Shown here one piece after another: positions 62,383-64,000 of a stretch of DNA of 64,000 nt. The notes beneath the pieces were generated by a model. It searched no databases and was not told where the DNA came from. It saw nothing but the letters and a program-made list of their open reading frames with translations. The DNA lies in assembly GCA_023055355.1 (NCBI GenBank), contig JALJCS010000002.1, forward strand, positions 76,651,001-76,715,000. The letters are read 5' to 3'. This DNA is from Agelaius tricolor. Its lineage: Eukaryota; Chordata; Aves; Passeriformes; Icteridae. Position 1 is the stretch's first letter. Each line of letters begins with the position of its first letter. The translations under genes were made by a program, and so were the position numbers.

Positions 62383-64000
62383 TGTTATTTTATGACCTAC
62401 AAATGTATAACTGGGGAAGTCAGTCCAATTGAGATTGTTACATTTGAAAAATCCTGCTCTCTAGATCTCATTCCATGAGTGTAGCTAACACATATTTGTG
62501 TCCATGTATGCATGCACGTATGAAAAGTATGGGGAAAAGAGCAGCTCTTTACTGTGCTCATGGAAAAATGCTAAACTCATCAGATTTTAATTTCCATTAT
62601 TTTGGGGTCATTTTATTTCTGTCTCTGAGCATCTACAGAAATTTTTTTACACTGTGGAAAGCGTGAGTAGAATCTGTCTAACAAAAGTGACAAAAATGAA
62701 TTATGTTGTTAATCTGTAAATGCCTGAGGGCAGTTTGGGCTTTCTGTACATATTCTGCCTTATCACTTCTCTTCAGAGAGAGAAACAACAGAAGTCTATA
62801 ACTTACATCTGCTTTCTTTTGTCCATAAATGATTATATACATTTTTTACACAGCAGTTCTTGTACATAAATGGCCTGAATGAAATGAGCAGACAGACCAT
62901 TTGCAGTGAGTGAAACTTGTTTCTTTAAGTATTATATATTTTCTAATAAAGCTTCTAATCTTCAGTCAATAAAAAGAGAGAAAATTGCAGTTCCTGACAA
63001 AAATGTGAATTATATTCACATTCACAAAAATGAGGAACTACAGTGAAAGCTCCTTGATATGCTAAGCCACATTTAGATAATTCTTCTGTGATACTATCAT
63101 TATTTGAAAAGGTAACTCAATACTGCGTCAAACCCTTGAATTGTAAATACTCTGCCAGAATTAATCCTCAAAGTTAACGCCCACCTCAGACCCACCAGTA
63201 TTGAGTGGGATAAGATTTTACCTCAGTTTCTGTATTTTGCAGAGGAAGATATGGAAAGCATTAAGAGATTCTCATTCTCATTTTGTGAATAGAAGGAAAA
63301 AATAAGAGCAAAAATAAATCCCTATGTGAAATATATGACTTAGGGCATAATACTAATTGTAACATTTTTAACAACTGAACCAGGATAAGGAAAAAAGTGC
63401 GGCAATTTTTGACCTTATCGACTCTAGAAATTCAACAATAACCAACTTCTTATTAATATGAAAGGAGCAGTGGTAATGTTGGTGAAAAGTGATGTGTTGA
63501 TGATTCATCCCTCTACAAAACACAGAGTAAGGGATGAGAGGGTTAATGAATGAAAAAAAAGATGCTGATAAAGACATCATTGATAAGAAAAAATAATGTG
63601 ATACAGAAACAAAAAACCCAATATCACAAAAATTGCCTAAAATGATGATCAGAGCTGACTGATTTTGAGTTAGGCTTGTAATGAAACTTGTTTCTGGAGC
63701 TCAGCCAGCCCAGTATAATATAGGGACACAAAATACTGGGATGCCAACCCATACTTCAGTTTGATTGTTGACCAATATCTCTCTCCTCACCAAAACCAAT
63801 GATATAGAGAATAGGAACAACATATAGATAACAAACATCTTGTTGTCAGGAACTGAGAAAGATGAGGCTTTTAGTACAGGCACACAAAATGAATCAATCA
63901 TGGGAAAGCATTTGTTTCTCAGTAAATCTATCTTAAAGAAAAAAACTGCTTGGTTCACACCCACCTTTATCTCCTTAAAACTTCCACCAAAGGAGGATGA
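62383..64000. other. Gene-free sequence
   Basis: AT-rich; no gene or repeat recognised up to the window edge. Confidence 0.55.

Overview
The window looks like songbird (passerine) nuclear DNA. It is AT-rich and CpG-depleted, with no long open reading frames, operons or ribosome-binding sites. Its recognisable content is the usual avian interspersed-repeat set: CR1 LINE 3' ends, ERVL-type and ERVK-type LTRs, and a fragment that fits the passerine SINE TguSINE1 (a tRNA-Ile head with a CR1-like tail). Family names come from remembered consensus patterns, not from a search. The window is best read as an intergenic or intronic desert. No complete protein-coding gene could be established.

Layout: 1-3164 unique sequence with a perfect 15-bp hairpin near 400; 3165-3707 CR1 (+); 7114-7700 ERVL-like LTR (-), with possible internal sequence to about 8215; 8737-8796 hairpin; 8990-9380 an unusual CpG-retaining block with an 11-bp tandem repeat; 11884-11990 old CR1 scrap; 13590-13661 SINE fragment; 13790-14193 an isolated strong CpG island with splice-like edges; 20480-20734 a large TTTC tract; 22037-22111 the best candidate coding exon (-); 24985-25460 CR1 (+); 27700-27960 old CR1 (-); 31606-31963 CR1 (-); 37505-37953 ERVL-like LTR (+); 39800-40065 a second ERVL-type LTR family (+); 41767-42163 a complete solo LTR (-) with a 6-bp target-site duplication; 43316-43586 a possible two-exon reading frame (+); 44890-45210 old CR1 (-); 50998-51373 CR1 (+); 53165-53261 a candidate exon (+); 54323-54427 a T/G tract; 56764-56835 a GATA microsatellite; 60164-60420 CR1 (-) and 60509-60570 CR1 end (+); 61580-62382 the longest CR1 copy (+), with an internal 46-bp duplication.

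The open frames in the window are nearly all chance, low-complexity, or inside repeats. The points most worth following are the CpG island at 14 kb, the possible exons at 22.0, 43.3 and 53.2 kb, and the CpG-retaining block at 9 kb. They could belong to one or more genes whose introns fill the window, but nothing here proves it. I found no sign of a novel multi-gene system.
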